A DNA stretch of 64,000 bases from Icerya purchasi (lineage: Eukaryota; Arthropoda; Insecta; Hemiptera; Monophlebidae). Position numbers and translations under genes: made by a program. The DNA is taken from positions 494,657,352-494,721,351 of the forward strand of contig CM077115.1 in the NCBI GenBank assembly GCA_039619475.1, read 5' to 3'. The notes below the pieces were generated by a model. It saw only the letters and a list, made by a program, of their open reading frames with translations. It ran no database searches and was not told where the DNA came from. Of the stretch, positions 21,765 through 35,792 are shown piece by piece (the stretch's first letter is position 1; every line of letters begins with the position of its first letter).

Positions 21765-23443
21765 CTTTTAATCTGCATAAAAAAGTTAAAGAAATTACCG
21801 GTATCTACAAAAAGAAAGTACCCGCAAAGTTATTTACAGAAGAAGGCACATTAATTACAGATACCGAGGATAAAATAAAGGTATGGACACAATACGTAGA
21901 AAAAGTATTTAGTGATATAAGGACGGAGCAATCAACTGAAACGATGAACGATGAAGAACATTTAGAGATACTAGAGTCCGAAGTAAAATATGCTATATAA
22001 CAAGCAAAAGTAAGAAAAGCAGTAGGTCCCGATGGTATCCCAATAGATATAATTAAATTATTAAATGATGAGAATATTGAAAAATTAACGGAAATCTACA
22101 ATAAAATCTACAATACTGGCGAGATACCACAAGAATGGTTAGAATCAACATTTATTACATTACCAAAGACAACAAACTCTAATACTTGCAACAACTATAG
22201 AATGATTAGCTTAATGAGTCATCTTCTGAAAATTTTACTACGAATAGTGCACGCCTGAATAAGAAATATATACGAAAGAGATATGGATGAATGTCAGTTC
22301 GGCTTCAGACAAGGATACGGTACTAGGGAAGCATTGGTAGCAGTAAATATAGCTCTACAGAAATGCTACGATCAACAAAAAGATGTATTTGTATGTTTCT
22401 TGGATTACGAGAAGGCTTTTGACAGAGTCAAGCACGACCATTTAATAAGAATTTTAAAAAACAAAGGAATAAATCAATATGATATGAGAATCATCCAGAA
22501 ATTGTATTGGGAATAGAGCGCCAAGATTTTAGTAGAAAACAAAATGTCAGAAAGCGTCCGTATAAATAGAGGAGTCAGACAAGGATGTATACTGTCACCG
22601 CTCCTGTTTAACCTATATGCAGACAGTATCTTTGAGCAAGCGTTATGGAATCTCAGAGCTGGGATTCAGATAAATGGAAAGTACATAAATAACATCCGCT
22701 ATGCAAACGACACCGTTCTTCTGGCTGACTCTTGTGAACAGTTACAAAATATTATTAACGAAGTTAATGAAGCAGGTAAAAAATATGGACTAGGGATAAA
22801 TGAAAACAAAACAAAATTTATGGTAGTCAGTCGCAAACAACATCGAAACACAACTATTCAGATTAATGGGAAAAACATCGAAGAAGTTAAACAATTTAAG
22901 TATCTAGGATGTTATATTACAGAGAAGCTTGATCCAAATACTGAAGTTAAAAGAAAATGTGGGCAAGCCAAAACAACGTTTGAGAAGTTTAAAAAAATTG
23001 TTAACGGACCAATCACTAAGTCTCCGCATAAGACAGAACTTCATAAAATGCTATATATATCCGATACACTAGTGTATGGAGTCGAAGCAATGACATATAC
23101 CGTAAGAACACTCAAATATTTCGAAGCGTGCGAAATGTGGTTATATAGAAGAGCCTTGAAGATATCTTGGGTACAGAAAATGTCTAATGAAGAGGTGCTA
23201 AAGAGAGCTAGAACGGAAAGGAGAATAATTGAAGAAATAAAAGCAAGAAAAACCCTAGTCTATTTTGGTCATATTATACGAGGACAAAAATATGAACTAT
23301 TACGGTTGATCATTCAAGGAAAAATAGAAGGGAAACGAGGAAGAGGTCGAAGAAGAATATCATGGACCAGAAATGTCCGACAGTGGACCAAAAAATCATC
23401 GATAGGACAACTGATGCAGGCGGCAAGAAGCCATAATATATGA
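21765..23443 (+). pseudogene. LINE reverse transcriptase, 5' cut by gap, three in-frame stops
   Basis: One continuous frame runs from the gap to the TGA ending at 23443. It is interrupted only by TAA 21998, TGA 22256 and TAG 22514, with no frameshift. The order of blocks is KAVGPDGIP, FGFRQGYGTREA, LDYEKAFDRVKHD, RQGCILSPLLFNLY, then YAND at 22700-22711 where the catalytic YADD is expected. KTKFMVVSR, FKYLG, KISWVQKMSNEEVL and a basic GKRGRGRRR tail follow. This is a non-LTR retrotransposon polymerase. The clade is uncertain. The lost catalytic Asp and the stops make it inactive. The 3' flank to about 23580 probably belongs to the element. Same broad type as the relic at 2105-3180. Confidence 0.88.
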
Positions 23444-23983
23444 TCGTCTACGCGCAGAACACTGCGTACGACACGTCGAAGAAGAAGTTTACGAGGAGAC
23501 ATTTGTTTATCAATATATCAGACGCTTCCCTTCTTTCATGATGCAGTTTTTGTACTTATTACTGTTCTAATAATAAAATCAGATAAAACAAAATGTTTTC
23601 ATGCTTCAAAGCGCAACTTTCGTCCAGGTTTTATATTTAGAAGTATTCCCCCAACGTATATAGAAAATAATGATTATACGAAGACAGGCAAAGATACAAT
23701 ACTTATTATAAATTGATTCCGTTTAAATTTAATTCGATGTGTATACCATGTTACTGTTAGACATTTGATAATTCAAAGTGTTTAGCATTCGGTGTAATTT
23801 CCCAGCGACGTGTCGTATGAACCAAGAATATTTCACTCAGGTGTTCACAAAATTTTCAAATTAATTTAAATTACGACGTTGCCTTTTGCTCGAATTCACA
23901 AATAAATAAATGGTTCTAATTTTTTATGAGCTAGTATTCAGTAAAATCGAAAGAAAATTGAATGTAAACAATTATTTTATGTA

Positions 23984-24077
23984 CAGTAAGTAAATTTAAA
24001 TACACCAATATAAAACAATTAATTAAATTTTTTATTAAATAATTCTTTTATATTGGTGTATTTGAATTTACTTACTG
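23984..24077. mobile_element. 94-bp Tc1/mariner-like MITE
   Basis: Nearly perfect terminal inverted repeats of about 31 bp start cagtaagtaaattt and contain acaccaatataaaa. They are flanked by TA on both sides (23982-23983 and 24078-24079). TA duplication and CAGT ends are typical of Tc1/mariner non-autonomous elements. It has no coding capacity. Confidence 0.85.
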
Positions 24078-24079
24078 TA

Positions 24080-25313
24080 CAATAAACGTAAACAATCAGC
24101 GTAATTAACTATTGAATTATTTTATGGACTTCTGTCGAATTTTCATATTTTAAAATAGTTTATAATTTTTTTACCTTATCAAGCAGCTGAAGTAGCGGCG
24201 GGGTGGTGGTGAGTCGACGTTTTACCTAAAATGCGTTACGATGTAAACAACTTCAAAAAGTTCACATTTTGGTTACATAGCTTAAAAACTCATTTTTTTA
24301 TGATTTTACAAAAAATTTCTACCTTCGGGCTTTTGTTGTAATGCAACTTTTTTAATATGCGCGATGTTCTAGACATTGATTAAATATAGAAAGTTTTTGT
24401 ATATACATAATTCGCTCATTAAATACAATAACGTCAAACTCAAAAAAGCGCTATTTCGCAGAAAACGCAAATTAACATTTAGATTTACTATAATTTGGAC
24501 GGTGTACACTTTCCACAAGAAATGCTCATTTTGTCGAGTTTCTTATTTACAAATATGGGGCGTTCTAACCTCTAACTGTACTCATAAAATGCATTCCAAC
24601 TATACTCATAACTCAAATTCACTATTTTTTGAGTTATAACATTATTGTATTTAACGAGCGATATATATATATAACCCAAAAATTAACACTGGCAAACAAA
24701 GTTTTTCTATATCATGGCGAAATACTGATGCGTAAAATTTCCCAAATTAATCTATAATTTAAATATAAAGTACGAGAGTCGACTACGTTAATAACCTTAA
24801 TTTATGAAGTATTATGTATACAATATATTATCAGGAGCGGATCCAGAACGACATTTTGCGTAAGGAAATTATATAATTACGTAAAATCTTCTACGGTAGA
24901 CAGTAGATTTGAGAAATACCCCGTGTTTCATAATGAAAATTAAATAGCGACCTTTATAGAAATTCGTAAAAATGTTTTAAAAATACGTAATTATTACAAT
25001 TTTTAATTTAACTTTTGACTTATATTTAGGGGTGAAAAATAAAACGAAATTAAAGAATTATAGCTTAAATATGGTAGTTCAGAAATAGTAAGACAGTATT
25101 TCTTATGAGACACTTGACTTCTTTTTTATTTTGTTAGTAATCCGATCCGAATTCTCTTTGTTCGTGAGCAAGTTTAAATATACGTATATATGTTTCATTG
25201 AATAAATTAAAATTACAAAATAAAAATAAATAGGAAAGGCAAAAAAAAGATCGGCGGCAGTTGTGTTCAAAATAGAATAAAAAGGGAACATTAATAGTTT
25301 TACTAGAAATTCT
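24080..25313. other. Non-coding stretch
   Basis: No supported gene. The 87-codon frame at 24376-24639 has no recognisable pattern. Confidence 0.4.
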
Positions 25314-25512
25314 TTGCTGTCTTGCTCCAGATTTCGTTTTTTCTTGATTTCTTCTCCACACTGTCTTCTCCATCCGGATGATGTAGTTATTTGCGACGCC
25401 GATCATGCGTTTTTCCAATGTTTATCTCTCTCCGTGGAGCGTTCTGCCTTGTATTCTTATTTGCTGAAGCTTGGACTTCCTACTCCATTGCGAACAATTA
25501 GAATATTAAATA
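25314..25512 (+). pseudogene. LINE C-terminal end fragment, copy 1
   Basis: Reads HCLLHPDDVVICDADHAFF followed by SLSVERSALYS and PLRTIRIL, the pattern of the C-terminal zinc-finger/end region of R1/Jockey-like LINE ORF2. Homologous fragments occur at 32575-32745, 46735-46880 and 53040-53230. Confidence 0.55.
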
Positions 25513-28140
25513 ATTTCGGTTCATATACCGCTACTAAAAAAACTAAAAACTTCAATATTACTTCCGGATTGTTTGATGAACAATAGAATTTAATTTTCTC
25601 CAAACAAATATCTGTTATATAACTTGTAATCCAGAATTTATCCTTAAAAATATTATAATGAATTGATTCTGGAACACCATTGTCTAGAGTTATAGGGATA
25701 CAAAAAGAATTCATTCGTGAAGGTTAAGTTTTCGAGCATCAGTGCGACCTGTACATTCGTAAATCGTAAAACATTTACTGAGTAGAACATTTTTAAAATC
25801 CCTAGATGTAATACACCTGTTGTTTCGCAGTCAGAGAAGTAAACAACTGAATCTAAAAGCCAATAATACGCCATTTGCAACCGAGTTGCTGCGGATCATC
25901 GCGGGAGAAGCCTCACAAACATTATCCATTTGTCAGAGAGAAGCACACTAGTTCACGTTTCACTAACCGCAAAAGGAAATCAGCCACCTAAGAATTCACT
26001 GCACATTAGTAAGATACGAAACGTTCGTGATCACTTTTGTCGATTACTTTTTTGACGATTTACATCGTATTCAACAAAGAATCGATACAAAATTGTAAAA
26101 ACATTAAACAAGCTGTGATCGATTTTACATTTAATTAAGTATATATCTAAAGAAGTATTTGTAAAATTGTATTTCGTAAAGAATTATTTTATTTATACCG
26201 ATAACATGGTGTGGAAGTAAAATTAATATACTGCATTTATACGTGTAGAATTTTAGGGTTTTTATATTGAACATAATAAAATTGTTAATATGTGGAATCC
26301 TGGGAGACATTTTAATGTTTAAATATTTTACTTAAGTACCGAAGAATAAATTTTTTTTTTTGATTATACACGTTAATGATTTTGTATAATATGCGTAGAC
26401 GTTTTATGTAATTGGCAAAATATTAATAATTGTTTAACAAGAAATAAACTTCTGTACGTTGTTTGGTAATTTTAAGTGGAACATTCTAATTTATCGTCGA
26501 ACGGCGCTGAGTTTAAAATTTCTAAATAGTTATAATTACATCTCAGAGAAAAAATATTGATTATAGCTAAGGATTGTGTGTATTGCTGGTATAATACACC
26601 GAAAAAAAAAATATATATAGTATGTACATAAATTTTAATAAAACATCTTTGTTTAAATAGAATAATTATAAGTAGCAATGGAATTATATATTATAATGTT
26701 GATAAAAAATGACATTCTTCATTGAAACATTTCTTTCACTAAGGGTATATAATATCAAGGAACTTTTCGGAACACATTTTTTTATAATACGCCGTTCTAA
26801 AATATGTTTTTGCTTCTTTTACAGTAGTATAACTATCAAATTGAATATATATATATATATATATTATATATGTATGTACATTTAAAATACGCAATAACAA
26901 AACCATTACTTACATAGTACTTAACAGTTGTCAACGACGAATCTGTGATCAGTTCTCACTTTTTTTCGTCAAAGTAATACTTTTATTGAAATTAAAATAA
27001 TAAAATCAAGTATTTTTATGAGTACAAGTAACGTAAAATTAACTGAAAAGTCAGAAAAACGCTCAAAAGTAATCGCGAATGTTTCGTACCTGCGGTCGAT
27101 AAATACGAACTTAGACTTTGTACCCGGGAAAGGGCCGATTTTCACTAATTCGAATTAAATTCGAGTTTTTAAAAGAACGATGTATTTTTCAACGTTGTGA
27201 AAATATGTTAAGATTCTTTTATTGTTATTGTTCGAGAGTGCATACGTTTTTTTTCGCGATTAATAAAATCTCGGGTAATAATCCAGCGATATTTACATGT
27301 CATTCTGAACAGAATTGGTATTAAAATTACCTTTATAGTTAAAAAAAAATACAATTTTCGCCTTTTTGTTAGTTTTTTTTTTTTTATGAGAGGAAAAAAA
27401 TTATTTGTAAAAGCGGCTAAAGACAACTCTACAAACATATTCCTTTAGTCCTATCCTTCTGCTATGTAAGCATCTCTTCCTTCTCAGCCATCTTACGTGA
27501 ACATATAAGCTATACAATTCTGTCTCTAGAAATTTAAATTATCTCAAAGCTCTTTCACTTGTAAAAATTTACTTTTTACAAATGATTTTTTACCGTTCAC
27601 GCGATATAAATTGCTGAAAAGTTATATATAGCAACTATTTTTCTATAAGTCCGTTATAAATTTAAAATGTAATAATGCAAATTTTTAATGTATAGCCGAT
27701 GAAAGAAAAAAAAATTACTTATAAGTGAAATAATTTGAAATATTATTGTTATTCGTTTCAGCATAACAGAAAAATAGAATGACAAAAAAATAGGTCTTAT
27801 AAAACATTTTAGTAAAAAAATAACTATAAAGTATTATTCCAGAAAAGTATACATATGTTTTATCAAAATGTTATTAAATTCTTCAAAAAAACCGGCAAAT
27901 ACGCTTTCACTAATTTATGAAACCAAAGTTCCTTCTTTTTAAAAAAAACGAACATAGATAAAACAAATACTTCAATAAAAAGTATCGATTCTTTTTAAAC
28001 ACTTGTTCGATTTAAAGTGCGAGAAAATTAATGTCACCGTTCCCAATACCTTCTTGTGATAAATAAACATTCTATAAATGAGCGAACCAGTTCTTTGTAT
28101 GTTACAATTATCATAAAATGATGTTCAACACGAACTGATC
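25513..28140. other. AT-rich non-coding stretch
   Basis: No supported gene. It holds an (AT)n microsatellite at about 26844-26865 and several poly-T/A runs. Confidence 0.4.
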
Positions 28141-28142
28141 GA

Positions 28143-28158
28143 CCCCCCCCCCCCCCCC
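28143..28158. repeat. Poly-C run of 16
   Basis: Sixteen consecutive C in otherwise AT-rich DNA. The exact length is uncertain, as with any homopolymer. Confidence 0.8.
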
Positions 28159-28540
28159 ACCTATTTTTGTTACTGATTAGGATTATTAAAATTCGCTTCA
28201 CTTAGCGCCTGCAATTTGATAAAGTGTAAAAAAAATGCTCAACGTATTCAATTAAAAAAAAAGTTAAGCGTAGTTCTGATGACTGTGTTCGTTACCGAAA
28301 ATCAAATAATCTAAAAATCGGTCACGTATGCTTCAGGAATGAAGCAAACACAGAATTCTTTCCGAAGATAAAACGTTTTTGTCAGCGTTATTCGTCGTAG
28401 TAGCTTTCTAAAATGCAGAAAAATTTATGATAAATTCGATGATACACGTGATGTAAGCTGTATACTGACCGACTTGTTCCCAGTGTAAATATTTTTCATA
28501 ATATTACGTAAATTAATGTGCGCACGCACATACACACATT

Positions 28541-28543
<3 letters not shown>

Positions 28544-28579
<36 letters not shown>

Positions 28580-28580
28580 G
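28544..28580. repeat. (TA)n microsatellite
   Basis: About 18 TA units, next to CA-rich cacgcacatacaca on the left and a GT-rich stretch on the right. The adjacent short frame is a translated repeat. Confidence 0.9.
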
Positions 28581-28699
28581 CGCGTGTGTGTGAAAGGTAA
28601 AACAAAACCTTTTTTATTCGCTGTGAGCATGACGTTCAGATTTTTTATTTTTGTTTATTTTTTATTTCGATATTATTCTTGCTGCAAACGCAGTAATCT

Positions 28700-30900
28700 A
28701 CAGACACGTGCGCAAATATTTTAACCGATATTCTCGCTAATACACGTACACGGTGTTATGAAAACGTTAGCACTGTACATAACAACGAGCTAATCAACAA
28801 AACCAACAAGTCAATATTAAGTAGGCTACGTTGAGAGTATGCGACGATGTAGCAATGAAAACATTAAACGAAATATTAACAACGATGAAGACAAATATCT
28901 GAATTCAACGAAAACATGCGCCAAACGAGATTCTGTGCGATAAAATTAATTAGATCTCGTATTTAGATCTTGCCACGACGAAGCATTATAAAGCAAATTG
29001 AAAAAAAGAAATAATTAATTATTGGCCAGTGCTTGTCTTGCAATAAAGATTAATTAACTAAAGAGACGGTTTTAGCTTGCCGGTAGAAATCTAAGAAGCG
29101 ACTGTTTCCGCATGTAAAGGAAATTGCCTATAATGTGTAAATCGCGGTAGTTTGTTGGTGTTGAGTAGTAGTTGCATCCAATTTTGCCAAGCGCTGTAAG
29201 TCCGACATTGGCGAGTTATTAAGAACACACATTCAGAAGCAATATAACAATGTAAAGAGCCCATCAGATATCGTGCGTTTACAAAAGCTTGGAGCGAGCT
29301 ACCGTGGTTGGTTAGGCAGTTGTGTTTCGTACAGACCTGGTCGGAATCCGGCTGTTGGAAATTGAAACTTCCAAAAATTTCACTTGCCCCGGATCAATGT
29401 CCACGGCTGACCGCGCTCAGAAAAACAAAAAAAGAACAACATACTTCTCCAGTTTCAGCAAGCTACCAGCGCGTTATGTACCACATTTTTTTTTTTTTTT
29501 TTTCATTTCTGGCAGTAACATTCTACACTACGACTAGACTGGATCTATTACAGCGCCATCAGCTGGCGATAAAGAGCACTTCGTTGAACCGACCACCGGA
29601 GTATAAGTTTTAACACTCGTTCCAAATTACCCCGATTTTTTTTTTTTTATTTCTTATTCTCCCTAGTATGAAATAATTTTGCGTAAAACAATTTAAAATA
29701 ACACGTGATACAATTTAAGATCCAAGTTAAAATTTTGAAGCATTAATTTTCCGGTTAGGTCTCTTAGCGAATTTTACATAAAAAACAGTTTAAAACGATT
29801 TATTATTTGTATAGCCGATTTGTTGTTAATTTTTCTTTAAATTTAAAATTTTATTTGAAATAGATTTAATTTTTTTTTTTTTTTGAAATGATTAAAAGTC
29901 GCATCTTAATTTGTTTCCGTTTGCGTAGTAGTGCGCGTGCGATTGTGCGTCGAATTAATTCGATTTCAACGGTTTCAGGCAAGTACTGGGGAAAAAATTG
30001 GGATTCGTAACCGATTTTACATAACCCGTCCCTTTATTCTACAATTAATCGGCCTAGCTATTAGGAGAGATATCAGCTTACGGCGCAATAGGAAAGCGAA
30101 ACCAGTTCTAAAATTAAACTCCTACATTCGATTGCGATGGTTAAAAATACGCAGAGTCGCGGCGAGCATACGATTATTTCGCGTGTAAATAGGAAAGGCG
30201 CGATCAGTGGGTAATTAGTTGTTTAGCGAGGACTAATAAATTGCAACCTCGGGTACAGGTGTAATAAACTGTGCTCTTTGACGTCGACGAGGAAGTAAAA
30301 AACATTCGATTGTCTCGGGCGGTTTTAGTCGTTATTTATATGTGATTGTGTGTCGATATTTAAATTATCGTGTGACGCACGGCTAGATTTTTTCGATTAG
30401 AACGAGCAACGCGCGTAAATTTATTTACTTTCCACTTCTTATTTTCAATCTTCTCGGCCGATTGGCGCTCTCTATCCTTTCGGCACGGCTCAGCAATAAC
30501 GATAGCAGCCGCTGTATAACGGTAATGACGTAGAACGTCGCAGCGCTGATCCCTGACCTAACACAATAATTATTTTCTTACTACATTCGGTCGGCCGTTC
30601 GTTTACAGTTCGTCCCTTGTCATTGGCCTAGTTACACATTTTATTTATCTGCAGCTACGGCAGCAATTTTGCCGATTCATCATTCCGGTCGACATTTAAT
30701 AAAACGAGTGTCGCATCACGTGATGCGAACGATTTCAGTTTGTTTACCGGAGCTCTTAGGTAACGTGTTCGTACGTGCGCAGCCGTCCTGTAAACGGGTC
30801 CTAGTTTTGTAGAGCTTTCTCTGGGAACACGAAATATTAACGATAATCGTACGCTTTGAAATTGTACACTTTGCTCCCCAATCAGCTTTAATTTTTCCAA
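28700..30900. other. Non-coding DNA with a less AT-rich, possibly regulatory part
   Basis: No convincing exon. From about 29900 to 30900, CpG-containing sequence is more frequent than in the surroundings (for example around 30460-30560). Such islands in AT-rich insect DNA are often promoters or conserved non-coding elements. Poly-T runs occur at 29488-29504 and 29636-29649. Confidence 0.35.
29551..29570. promoter_or_regulatory. Possible CTCF-like insulator motif
   Basis: cagcgccatcagctggcgat resembles the AGCGCC...TGGC core bound by insect CTCF. A second partial match (reverse of tagacggcgcta) is at about 46420-46433. Motif similarity only. Confidence 0.2.
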
Positions 30901-32574
30901 ATTCTCACATGAAACCTGATTTATTATTTACAAAAAAAAAACAACAAAAAATACCCTCCATACCACTGACTTTGCTTTCATATTTATAAAAACTCAATTC
31001 TTCAGGCTTTGAACATGGAATGGTAGTCTTCTATAATTCTTATAGAAGAGTGAGTCTTAATTGACTGTGTGTGTGTGTGTTTGTGTGCGTGTTGTTTTTA
31101 AACTGTACACTTTATATCTGATCGACACAAAAACGCTGCGCAAAAACGTTACGTGATTTTTCGTATTGCACATTTTTTGTTTTTTGCTGCGATGATCAAA
31201 AAATCTTCGGAAGCGATAAAAAAATGTGAGGAAAAACGGGGGGTTTTTTAAATAATGCATAAAGGGGATTTTCTTATGCTGTCTCTCATGTTTCGACGCG
31301 ACACAGTTTGGGACATCATTAGGAATCCAGTTTTTGCCATCACTTTTCATAAGAATAGTGAGTGCTTAGTGCAGCATCGACGTCGTCGCACACTTCCTTT
31401 ATACGACACTCCAGCAGCGTGGGGCATGTATATTATTTATTAATTATTACTTATAACTTATTATTTATTACTTATTAATTATTATTTATAATTTATTAAT
31501 TAGTATTTATTATTTACTAAATATTAATACCACACGCGATTTTGTTTATGTTCCTTGTCTGTTGTATGTGTTTTGTGTTTTACCTTAATCAGAAGTTACC
31601 TTTTAGGTTTTGCTCGAATACATTTCACCGAAAGTTCGCTCATTTTTTTTCAACTTTCTTTAATCATTGTTTACTTTTATTTTTACGACTTTGATGTTAA
31701 CGCTCATCATCAGTGAAGCTAATTGTGAGCTCAATGTTTAATCATTTATTTTCAATCGTTCCTTTTTCATAACTCCCCCTCAGTATAGTAATCAAACAAT
31801 CTGGGTGATGAAAAATTTTTTTAATCTTACATCTGCTTTTTAGTTATCAGCTTCGCGATTTAATGCAACCTCTCTGTTGTTGATACAGCTTGTTTTTAAA
31901 TAAATCTAAAGCTTGATCGTCGTGTGTGTGGATTATTATCTAAGCTGATATCAACTGGCATAATTGGAACCGATTATTTCTGACAAACAGAACGTTCCAT
32001 GATAAGATTGGTTCGACAGCGTCGGTAACCACATTCCACTTCCCCCTCACAAACTTTACGAATCCCCGGCATTTTCATTTCAACGATCTTTTTACGGTAG
32101 TATTGACGCCTTTACAAGTGTGCCCTTGCTGATCCTTCGACAACAACTGAATCCGTCTTTTAGTTTGTTACAGATATTAAATTAACCAAGTATCACTAAA
32201 TGGTCATTCAAAAAAATAAAAAAAAAATAAATAAATAATAATATTGGCATTAAATAGAGGAATATGTTGATCACATATGTTTTTTTTTTTTTGTAATGTC
32301 AGTTCAAACATATGCCCATGTGTACCGATTGTGACGATTCTTCGTTCACTCAAAAGAATACCGATCAATGGTTTTACTGTATAAGTTTATGTTTAAATTT
32401 AAAGAGACTTTCATCAGTCGGTAAAAAAGCGAAAAAAATGAAATCTTATTTTGTGGGGGGGATTGTCAACCACGGACCTTTGCCCGGAAACAACTAGAAA
32501 GGGAAATGAATCGGTTATATTTTGATGCGGCCAAATATTGTTAGTAGGAAGGAAGATATAATGGGAATGATGTA
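30901..32574. other. Non-coding stretch
   Basis: No supported gene. A (TG)n patch lies near 31066-31090, and 31436-31530 is a low-complexity ttatta-type tract. Confidence 0.4.
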
Positions 32575-32745
32575 TGGAGAAGGAAAAGACACAGGATATA
32601 GGGGGCACAATAAGGAGTAGGAATACCAGTTCGCAGCAAATTGGAATAGAAAGCAGAACGGTCGATTGAAAGAGATGAACACTTAAAGAACACATGATCA
32701 GCATCGCAAAACATGCTCATCGTTTCGGTGGAGAGGACAATATGG
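32575..32745 (-). pseudogene. LINE C-terminal end fragment, copy 2
   Basis: On the minus strand it reads FCDADHVFFKCSSLSIDRSA, then PTPYCAPYIL, colinear with the 25314-25512 fragment (CDADHAFFQC, SLSVERSA, PTPLRTIRIL). Both derive from the same LINE family end. Confidence 0.55.
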
Positions 32746-33862
32746 AAAGAAAACCAACGAAAAACAAAACGAGAGGAGGGCAACAGAGAATGGCCTAAGA
32801 ACGCAGACGAATAATACAAATACAAATACAAATATATTCACAAAAAAACTGTACGGAACAAAATAATCTTAAAATTAGCTATAAAAATCGCTTATGCGCT
32901 AGTGTAGCGCAAGTAGCGAATATGTAAACTAATATATGTACATGAGCCACAGCGTGTTTTTTTTTTTTGTTTTTTCTTATAGAAAATAAGTAGAAAATTA
33001 AATAAAACCTTATTTCAAGAAACAATACCTTAGCTTATGTTTACAAACACAATTGTGTTCACACATTATATTAGACGCATAGAATATATACTCTTAACAG
33101 TTATATTAATATGCTTATAAATAATTAACAAATATACATCGGCTACTTTTATGTACAAGAACCACTACAGAGAATTTAGTATATAATATGTTAGACATAA
33201 ATTTCGTAGCCCATGTTTACAAATTTCGTTTACATTCTTAGCTAATAAACTCTGTTAAATGAATTATATAATAGTAAATAACATGAAGTCTAAATGTAAC
33301 AATAAACACACATATTCCCAGATCCCATATTGCCGGTGTGCAAACTTGAATAATAAATTTACTAAAAATAAATTATATAACAATAATAATAGCAAAATTA
33401 CATAAGAAATAGTATAACTAGAATGTTTTAAAAGTAGTCGAAAATAATTTTATAACATGATAGAAATATGAATTATATATATATATATATAAATATTTCG
33501 TTAATTAATTCATTTTACTAAGTACCATTATTATGTTGATACTTGTCTAAAAATATTTATATTATAAATAGAATTAACTTTACAAGAGCAAGTACATTTT
33601 TTAATACACATTTATTTGTTAATAATTTTGTATCCATTTTTATTTCCTTCTAAAGGGGGAAACTTCGTAACAGTGAAATTTCCAGTTTTTTTAAAAACGT
33701 ATCAGAAATTTGTTTTATGGTATAACGCCAGTCGGAATTTACGTTTTTAGAAAATGTCTGTATGAATGTGTGTGCGTGTGTACACGCGCACACAACACTA
33801 TCCTTTTATGCAAATCTTTAGTTAAAATTTGCTTAAAAATTCATTGTTTAAAATTATATATA

Positions 33863-33893
<31 letters not shown>

Positions 33894-34930
33894 GGCATCG
33901 AAAATTCTACCCATTGTCTATATGATATTTAGTTTTGTTTAAATTAATAATTATATGTTAATTCGTGAATTCGAAATAATATAATCGAATTAAATTAAAG
34001 AAAATTTAGTTATTCTATGAAACTGATAATTTTGTCACTTCCGAAAAGGGCCCCTAATATTTCTGTAGCCCCAGGCCTATCGTACACTTAATCCGGGCCT
34101 GATCTTAGCGTTTCTTCTATATAAATATATGAAAATTATCGCATGAAAAATCAAAGAATAATTAAGTACGTAACAAATTAGTAAAATCAAAAATACTTTT
34201 AAAGCAAGCACATGGCAAACCGTAAGCTTTTGGCGTAACACTACAGCTGATGAAACGTGATGGCCCTTTTCTTTTACCACTTCCAACGCGAATGATAAAG
34301 AGGTAGAACATTTCTTTAGGTCAATGTCTAAAGGGAATTAGTTAACCCAATGTAAAGATTTCACTCAAACTGACCAAATTGTATGAGCCAAGCCGCGAAA
34401 AAAAAAAAAAAAAAGCGAATAAAAATCTTTTAATGCGCCATCATTTTGCAAACTCCTTTAGACGGCAATCTTAAACCGGCAATACTAGAATTCCATCCAA
34501 CTGCCAGTCTAATTATATAGGTTTATTCGTAAGAAGTAGCTAATATTTCCGGGTAACACCTCTGCAAGAACATGTAATACACAATTAAGTTAACGTTTGT
34601 ACGCTCTGCGAAAACACGAAGATCTTTCGCGACGTGGACAGAAGAACACACCTTGCTGATACTAGAATTGATGATCCGGTAACAACTTGTTAAATTGCGG
34701 TGTTTATTTAGTCCGGTGGTACGTTTTTAATACTGTGTTACTACTCTTCATAAATTTAACATTTGCAAATGAAAAAAGTTCAGTCAAGCATGATGTTTCA
34801 TGCGCTCAGGATTCCGTATGTTAAGTTAAAGATAACACTATAATATTTATATCTACATATAATATGCTAAAGTCAATACAAAGAAATCAGATTTTTCGCG
34901 CTGCAAAGAGTAAAAAGACACGTCACTTTT
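32746..34930. other. AT-rich non-coding stretch
   Basis: No supported gene. It contains an (AT)n tract near 33473-33492 and a poly-T run at about 33869-33892. Confidence 0.4.
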
Positions 34931-35792
34931 TACGCTTTCTTGAACTTTTCGCCGACTTTGAAAATTTCGTTAAGGAAATGAAATACAATTTTGTTCCCGA
35001 CAAAAAGCGGTCTTTCCACCAACATGTGCCTGGGAAAAACAATTTTTTTTCAAAAATTTCGAGCTTTTGGCGCCGCGAAGGTTTAAATCCAAAGTTGAAT
35101 TCTCGGACGCTACAAACTAGAGAAATGTACGTGGATGCGCGCATTTTTAACCTTGTTTAAAAATTTTAACTATAATACTGACAGCACTGGGGACGCATCA
35201 TTTTTTGCGCTTTTTTGAACTTTCCAGCAACTTCAAAAGTTTCGTTAAAGAAATGAAATTCGATTTCGTTCCTGACAAATAATGATCGTTTCACCGATAA
35301 TATATCACTTGATTGAGAAAAAAAATATTTTTTTAAAATATCAAACTTTCGGCGCCCCGAGGGCCTAATTTTAAGATTAGAATCCCGGATGTTCCGAACT
35401 AAACATATATACGAAGATGTGTATAGTTCTAATCTTTTTCCAACTTTCCAATTATAACACTCGGGCAATAATAATTTTTTCCACTTTTTTGAACTTTCTG
35501 CCAACTTCGAAAGTTTCGTTAAGGAAATGAAATACGGTTTCGTTTAGCGATCTTTTCAACGATATATCATCATATGTCCGAAAAAAAAATATTTTATTCA
35601 AAAATTTCGAGCTTTCCGCACACTGTGGATCTAAATTTAAAATTGAAAACCCGGATGCTGCAACCTAGAGACATATACGAGGATGCGCATATTTTTAACT
35701 TTGATCCAGAATTTTTAATTAAAATACTCGCGTCGCAAGAGGGGCACGTGATTTTTTGCGCTTTTTTGAACTTTTCGCCAACTTCGAAATAG
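34931..35792. repeat. Diverged tandem repeat with ~275-bp period
   Basis: The anchor cgctttyttgaac recurs at 34933, 35208, 35482 (as cactttt...) and 35759, spaced 275, 274 and 277 bp. Within each unit aaggaaatgaaat, ttcgagctttyggc-like and agagacatatacgaggatg-like blocks recur in order. Three full units plus a partial one. Reading frames on both strands are by-products of the repeat. Confidence 0.88.

Noticed and set aside
34864..35792. Frames of 72-112 codons on both strands
   Set aside because: They reflect the ~275-bp tandem repeat and are interrupted at different places in each unit.
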